Origin: Pseudomonadota bacterium
GTDB lineage: Bacteria > Pseudomonadota > Gammaproteobacteria > Xanthomonadales > SZUA-38
Assembly: GCA_039033415.1 (NCBI GenBank)
Contig: JBCCCR010000014.1
Coordinates: 1-64,000 of the forward strand
DNA: 64,000 nucleotides
Direction of reading: 5' to 3'
Part shown: in pieces, positions 59,889 to 64,000 of the stretch
How the letters are laid out: every line of letters begins with the position of its first letter
Numbering within the stretch: the stretch's first letter is position 1
Notes under the pieces: generated by a model
Told to the model about the DNA's origin: nothing
The model's database searches: none
The model's input: the letters and a program-made list of their open reading frames with translations, nothing else
Position numbers and translations under genes: made by a program

Positions 59889-61265
59889 TCAGATAAAGGT
59901 GGCACCCACCTGGAACAGCTGCTCAACTTCCCCGAGGCCCGCCTTGTTGAGCACGAGGAGAATCACGTGGTCTTCCGGCTCGATCACCTCGTCATGGTGC
60001 GCGATGATCAGCGACTCGCCGCGCACGATACCGACGATGGTGACCTCTTCGGGCAAGGGAATTTCCTCGACCGCCCGACCCACAACTCTCGAGGTGCGGC
60101 TGTCCCCGTGGGCCACCGCTTCGATGGCCTCGGCCGCGCCTCGCCGCAGCGAGTGAACCTTGACCATGTGGCCGCGGCGCACGTGGGTCAGCAGGGCTCC
60201 GATCGTGATCTGCTGCGGCGACAAAGCGATATCGATGGTGCCTGCCTCCATCATGTCGACGTAGGAGGCCCGATTGACGAGCGAGATCACCCGCCTTGCG
60301 CCCATTTTTTTGGCCAGCATGGATGACAGGATGTTGGCCTCGTCGTCGTTGGTCAGCGCGCAGTACATGTCGGTCTGATCGATGTTTTCTTCCCGCAGCA
60401 GATCTTCGTCTGCACAGTCGCCCACCAGCACAATCGTCTTCTCAAGACTCTCGGCGATGTATTGCGCCCTCGGTCGCGAGCGCTCCACCAGCTTCACCAG
60501 ATACTCGTCTTCGAGCACCGCCGCCAGCGACGCACCGATGTTGCCGCCGCCGGCCAGCATGAGGCGACGCGCCGGCTGCTCGAGCTTTCGGATCTCGGCC
60601 ATCACCCGGAGAATATGCCCCCGAGCAGCCAGGAAAAACACCACGTCCCCTGGAATCATCACGGTTTCACCGCTGGGGATCAGCGCCTTCTGCTCCCGGA
60701 AAATGGCCGCCACGCGGATTTCGATGTCGTCGGGCAGCAGGCGGCGTAGCTCTGAGATCTTGTGGCCGGTCAGCGCCCCGCCTTCAACCGTTGCCACCGC
60801 CACAATCTGCGCGCGCCCGTCGGCAAAATCCAGCACCTGTAGCGAGCCGGGATACTCGATCAACCGCTTGACGTGTTCGGTGACCAGCTTCTCGGGACTA
60901 ATCAGGACATCCACGGGGCATTGGTCGCCGGAAAACAGCTCGGGGTAATCCAGGTATTCCGCGGCCCGCACCCGCGCAATTTTGGTGGGCGTGTGAAAGA
61001 TCGTGTAGCAAACCTGACAGGCCACCATATTGATCTCGTCACTGTTGGTCAGCGCCACCACCATGTCCGCGTCTTCGGCGCCGGCCCGGATCAACACCTT
61101 CGGGTGAGAGGCGTTGCCGAGCACACCGCGAATATCCAGCTTGTCCTGCAGCTCGCCAAGACGCTGGGCGTTGGTGTCGACAACGGTGATGTCGTTCTCT
61201 TCCCGCGACAGGCTGGCCGCCACCGACGACCCGACCTGACCCGCTCCGAGGATCATGATCTTCAT
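59889..61265 (-). CDS. trkA: Trk system regulatory subunit TrkA
   Basis: 458 residues with two RCK/TrkA_N Rossmann modules: GAGQVGSSVA near residue 7 and GGGNIGASLA near residue 238, each followed by a TrkA_C part. It binds NAD(H) or nucleotides and forms the cytoplasmic gating ring of TrkH. The start overlaps the ntrX stop by four bases (ATGA), so the potassium genes are translationally linked to the two-component regulator. Confidence 0.95.
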   Translation of the reverse strand: MKIMILGAGQVGSSVAASLSREENDITVVDTNAQRLGELQDKLDIRGVLGNASHPKVLIRAGAEDADMVVALTNSDEINMVACQVCYTIFHTPTKIARVRAAEYLDYPELFSGDQCPVDVLISPEKLVTEHVKRLIEYPGSLQVLDFADGRAQIVAVATVEGGALTGHKISELRRLLPDDIEIRVAAIFREQKALIPSGETVMIPGDVVFFLAARGHILRVMAEIRKLEQPARRLMLAGGGNIGASLAAVLEDEYLVKLVERSRPRAQYIAESLEKTIVLVGDCADEDLLREENIDQTDMYCALTNDDEANILSSMLAKKMGARRVISLVNRASYVDMMEAGTIDIALSPQQITIGALLTHVRRGHMVKVHSLRRGAAEAIEAVAHGDSRTSRVVGRAVEEIPLPEEVTIVGIVRGESLIIAHHDEVIEPEDHVILLVLNKAGLGEVEQLFQVGATFI

Positions 61266-62629
61266 TCGTTCAGGCGTTTCGGATCGATGTTGAGGGCGCG
61301 AAGCTTGCGGTACAGGTGGGTTCGCTCCATGCCGGCAGCTTTGGCGAGGCGGCCAACGCTGCCTTGGGCTTCCTTGAGCTTAAACACAAGATAGGCTCGC
61401 TCGAACTGCTCACGCGACTCGCGCAGGGGCAGCGAAAAATTCACATCCGCCAGGAGCTGATTTCCCGGCGTTTCGGTGGCCGCGCCCAGCGCACCCTCCA
61501 CCTCCTCCGCCTCGATTTCGCCGGCGCCCAGAATCAGCAGGCGCTGGACGAGATTTTTAAGCTCACGGACGTTGCCGGGCCAGCGATGATTGCGCAGCCG
61601 GTTCTGGGCCGCCACCGAAAAATGCCGGTACGGCAGTTTCTCTCGGCTCGGAAAATACTCGGTGTAAAAGCGCAGCAGCTCGGGCACATCCTCCCGCCGA
61701 TCCCGCAGGGGAGGCACGGTCAGCGGGACCACGTTGAGCTGGTAGTAAAGGTCCTCCCGGAACCGGCCTTCCTTGACCTCGCGCTCAAGATCACAGCGGG
61801 TTGCAGCGATGACGCGTACGTCGATGGTGACTGGCTCGCTGCCGCCGAGGCGGGTGACCTGCCCGCTGGTCAGCGCGCTGGACAGGCGCGTCTGGGTCTC
61901 CTCGCCCATCTCCGCCACCTCGTCGATGAACAGCGTGCCGCCGTTGGCCTGCTCCAGGCGCCCGTAGCTAACCTGCCCGTCACTCTCCTGGCCAAAAATC
62001 TCGCGCTCGGAGTTTTCCGCGGCGATGTTGCCGACGTTGAGCTCGACGAAAGGCGCCTGTGCTCGACTGCTGATCGTGTGCAGGTACCGCGCCACGGTGG
62101 CCTTGCCGACACCGGCCTCCCCGCTGATCAGCACCCAGGTGTCGTGTCGCGCAACGCGTTCGATCTGCTCGCGGAGCCGCTGCATGCCGGCGCTCACCCC
62201 CACCGGCTCCACCGACGGCGCCAGGCGCTGCTTTAAACCCTCGTTTTCCCGCTTCAGGCTGCCCGCCTCCAGGGCGCGTTCAACGCTGAGCAGCAGCTTG
62301 GGTAGCGAGACTGGCTTTTCGATGAAATCGTAGGCGCCGAGCTTGGTGGCCTCGACGGCCGTCTCCACCGATCCGTGGCCCGACATCATGATCACGGGAA
62401 ACGGCAGGGCCCCGCCCTCACCCCATTCCCGCAGCAGCGTGATGCCGTCGGTTTCAGGCATCCAGATATCGAGCAGAGCCAGGTCCGGGCGCGACGCGCG
62501 GCGAGCCTCCCGGGCCTGCTCAGCATCCGCTGCGCTCGATACGCGAAATCCCTCGTCGGCGAGAATATCGGTGACCAGCTCCCGAATATCCGGCTCGTCA
62601 TCCACTACCAGGATATGTCCCGTGGCCAT
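61262..62629 (-). CDS. ntrX: NtrX-type response regulator lacking the GAFTGA loop
   Basis: 455 residues from the ATG at 62629. The receiver domain has the phosphoacceptor Asp in LLDIWMPETDG and the usual LVVDDEPDIR start. The AAA+ domain has Walker A GEAGVGKA and Walker B GTLFIDEVAEM, and the C-terminal Fis-type HTH is GRLAKAAGMERTHLYRKL. In sigma-54 activators the segment between ELFG and GRFEQA contains GAFTGA; here it reads EIFGQESDGQVSYGRLEQA, so the contact loop is missing and the protein should regulate without sigma-54. With NtrY, it likely controls nitrogen, redox or envelope responses, possibly including trkAH. Confidence 0.92.
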   Translation of the reverse strand: MATGHILVVDDEPDIRELVTDILADEGFRVSSAADAEQAREARRASRPDLALLDIWMPETDGITLLREWGEGGALPFPVIMMSGHGSVETAVEATKLGAYDFIEKPVSLPKLLLSVERALEAGSLKRENEGLKQRLAPSVEPVGVSAGMQRLREQIERVARHDTWVLISGEAGVGKATVARYLHTISSRAQAPFVELNVGNIAAENSEREIFGQESDGQVSYGRLEQANGGTLFIDEVAEMGEETQTRLSSALTSGQVTRLGGSEPVTIDVRVIAATRCDLEREVKEGRFREDLYYQLNVVPLTVPPLRDRREDVPELLRFYTEYFPSREKLPYRHFSVAAQNRLRNHRWPGNVRELKNLVQRLLILGAGEIEAEEVEGALGAATETPGNQLLADVNFSLPLRESREQFERAYLVFKLKEAQGSVGRLAKAAGMERTHLYRKLRALNIDPKRLNE

Positions 62630-62726
62630 GTTCAGTGAGTTCCTGTGCGGTTCATCACGTGTCTCTGGCGTCAGCCATGTTGCGGTCGCGGCGCGACCCA
62701 TTCCCCTGGGAATTCATTATACGCCG

Positions 62727-64000
62727 TCAGCCAGCTTCGCTGCGCTCTTTCGGCAGGTCGATGGAGGGCAGCTCGGAGGCTTCTACCGGCAGACGCAGCT
62801 CAAACACGGCGCCGCCGGAGCGAGCGTTACGCGCGCTGATATCCCCGCCGTGTTCCTCGGCAATTTTCTTCACGATTGCCAGCCCAATCCCCGTGCCTCG
62901 GCTCTTGCTGGTGGCATAAGGCTCGAAGAGCTTGTCCTGGATCTCCGGCGGCAGGCCGGGGCCGTTGTCGCGCAGGCTCAGGCACAGGCTGGCGTGGCCG
63001 CGTTGCCATTCCAGGTGGCTGGCCGCACGCAGCTCCAGCGGACCGCCGCCCCCGGCCTCCTGGGCGTTTTTGATCAGGTTGTGCAGCAGCTGGCGCAGCC
63101 GCAAGCGGTCCGCAAATACCCGCGGCTCGTCGGCCATCCACTGGCACTCCAGCGTCATCTGTCGATCGCCCTGCTGGTAGAACTCCACCATCTCCTCGAC
63201 CAGCTCAGACAGGCGCAGCGGCTCCAGCTGCAGCGTCGGCGCCCGGGCGTAGTCGCTGAACGCGTTGACCATGGTTTTCAGCGCTTCCACCTGGGTCACG
63301 ATGGTGCGAGTCGCCCGGTCGAGCACCGCCGCGTCCTCTTCTGGCATGCGGCTCAAATACTTGTGGCGAAGCCGCTCCGCCGAGAGCTGAATCGGCGTCA
63401 GGGGGTTTTTCACCTCGTGCGCCAGCCGCCGTGCCACCTCACCCCAGGCCGCTTCGCGCTGAGCGCGAACCAGATCGGTCATATCCTCCAAGACCAGCAC
63501 GGTGCCGGCACTGCCGTCGGGCATGGGCAGCCTGGCGCCGCGACAGGTCAGCACCAATTCATGGCCCTCTCCCTCCAGGCTGATCTCCTCACGCCAGCGG
63601 TGGCTGGTTCCGGCGTTGCGCTCCATCAGTTCCGCCAGGGGCGCCAGCCAGCGATGCTCCTGGGCCACGGTGCTCAAGGCCCGCTCACGCAGCGCGGCCT
63701 CGTCCACTTCAAGGATGTCCTGTGCTGCCTGATTGACCGCTCGCACCACGCCACTGCCCGTGAGCGTAATCACGCCGGAGCTCAGGCTGCCGAGGATCGT
63801 CTCCAGGAAATCGCGTCGCGTCTCCGCCTCCAGACGCGAGCGGCTGGCCTCACCGCTGGAGCGCTCGATTTCCTCGGTCATCATGTTGAATGACTGAACC
63901 AGAAACCCCAGCTCGTCGTTGCTGGCCACCGGCAGGCGGCGCTCGTAGTTGCCGCTGGCGATGGATCGGGTCGCCTCGGACAGATTGCTGATCGGCTGCA
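62727..64000 (-). CDS. ntrY: NtrY-type sensor histidine kinase, truncated by the window edge
   Basis: The reading frame stays open to position 64000, so only the C-terminal ~424 residues are seen. From the edge inwards: a HAMP domain (PISNLSEATRSIASGN...DELGFLVQSFNMM), a PAS domain (about 60-170), the H box RRLAHEVKNPLTPIQLSAE with the phosphoryl His, the N box LLHNLIKNAQEA, and G boxes DNGPGLPP and SRGTGIGLAIVKKI. The missing N-terminus should carry the membrane sensor part. It donates phosphate to NtrX encoded 97 bp downstream. Confidence 0.94.
   Translation of the reverse strand, partial: QPISNLSEATRSIASGNYERRLPVASNDELGFLVQSFNMMTEEIERSSGEASRSRLEAETRRDFLETILGSLSSGVITLTGSGVVRAVNQAAQDILEVDEAALRERALSTVAQEHRWLAPLAELMERNAGTSHRWREEISLEGEGHELVLTCRGARLPMPDGSAGTVLVLEDMTDLVRAQREAAWGEVARRLAHEVKNPLTPIQLSAERLRHKYLSRMPEEDAAVLDRATRTIVTQVEALKTMVNAFSDYARAPTLQLEPLRLSELVEEMVEFYQQGDRQMTLECQWMADEPRVFADRLRLRQLLHNLIKNAQEAGGGGPLELRAASHLEWQRGHASLCLSLRDNGPGLPPEIQDKLFEPYATSKSRGTGIGLAIVKKIAEEHGGDISARNARSGGAVFELRLPVEASELPSIDLPKERSEAG

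Noticed and set aside
58465-60156. 563-codon plus-strand ORF opposite trkH and trkA
   Set aside because: It spans two genuine genes on the other strand and is rich in Gln, Arg and His, typical of antisense frames in high-GC genomes.

Overview
The window is GC-rich, densely coded bacterial DNA with no rRNA, tRNA, insertion sequence, phage or CRISPR signal. The gene content fits a free-living Gram-negative gammaproteobacterium: KatG, DgkA, an MltF-like transglycosylase, an OpgC-like acyltransferase, ntrYX next to trkAH, and a parvulin. Several habits point towards the Lysobacterales (Xanthomonadales, Wenzhouxiangella-like): a YtrA-type GntR regulator with its ABC exporter, a CadC-like regulator with a TPR-like half, and secreted proteins ending in an FRDGFE motif. 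The lineage is inferred from family knowledge and was not tested by a search.

Layout. 1-9.3 kb: a small secreted protein, a lipase, a CSLREA beta-helix surface protein, a 21-codon ORF with an exceptionally strong Shine-Dalgarno followed by a terminator, katG, an EamA transporter, and a secreted esterase with a duplicated C-terminal domain. 9.3-14.5 kb: a secreted protein facing a CadC-like regulator, then a LysR gene divergent from two translationally coupled methyltransferases. 14.6-18.0 kb: a gntR-ABC ATPase-permease-acyltransferase operon behind a near-consensus promoter that lies inside four TGTGTATA repeats. 18.1-29.1 kb: mostly housekeeping and metabolic genes (YkvA-like, MltF-like, dgkA, thiolase, CmoB-like methyltransferase, EgtB-like sulfoxide synthase, uvrD).

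29.2-55.8 kb is the standout. Five genes run head to tail on the minus strand with overlaps or very short gaps, and nearly all encode exported proteins. In transcription order they are a 4427-residue protein (Ig-like and DUF11 modules with beta-propellers), a membrane-anchored parvulin, a 585-residue secreted protein, a 2749-residue protein with an N-terminal propeller and a TcA-toxin-like C-terminal layout, and a 757-residue Calx-beta/propeller protein. In the 4427-residue protein the propeller blocks are inserted inside DUF11 Ig-like domains. Four sit between the same two conserved cysteines, and one sits in a different loop. Block lengths are 776, 396, 389, 374 and 378 residues, so the first is a double unit. 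I read the locus as a secreted or cell-surface machine with its own periplasmic foldase; its function is unknown.

56.3-64.0 kb: an SDR dehydrogenase, an SGNH hydrolase, a small membrane protein, then trkH, trkA, ntrX and a truncated ntrY, all four on the minus strand and apparently one transcription unit (ntrY to trkH). The NtrX central domain lacks the GAFTGA loop needed for sigma-54 activation.
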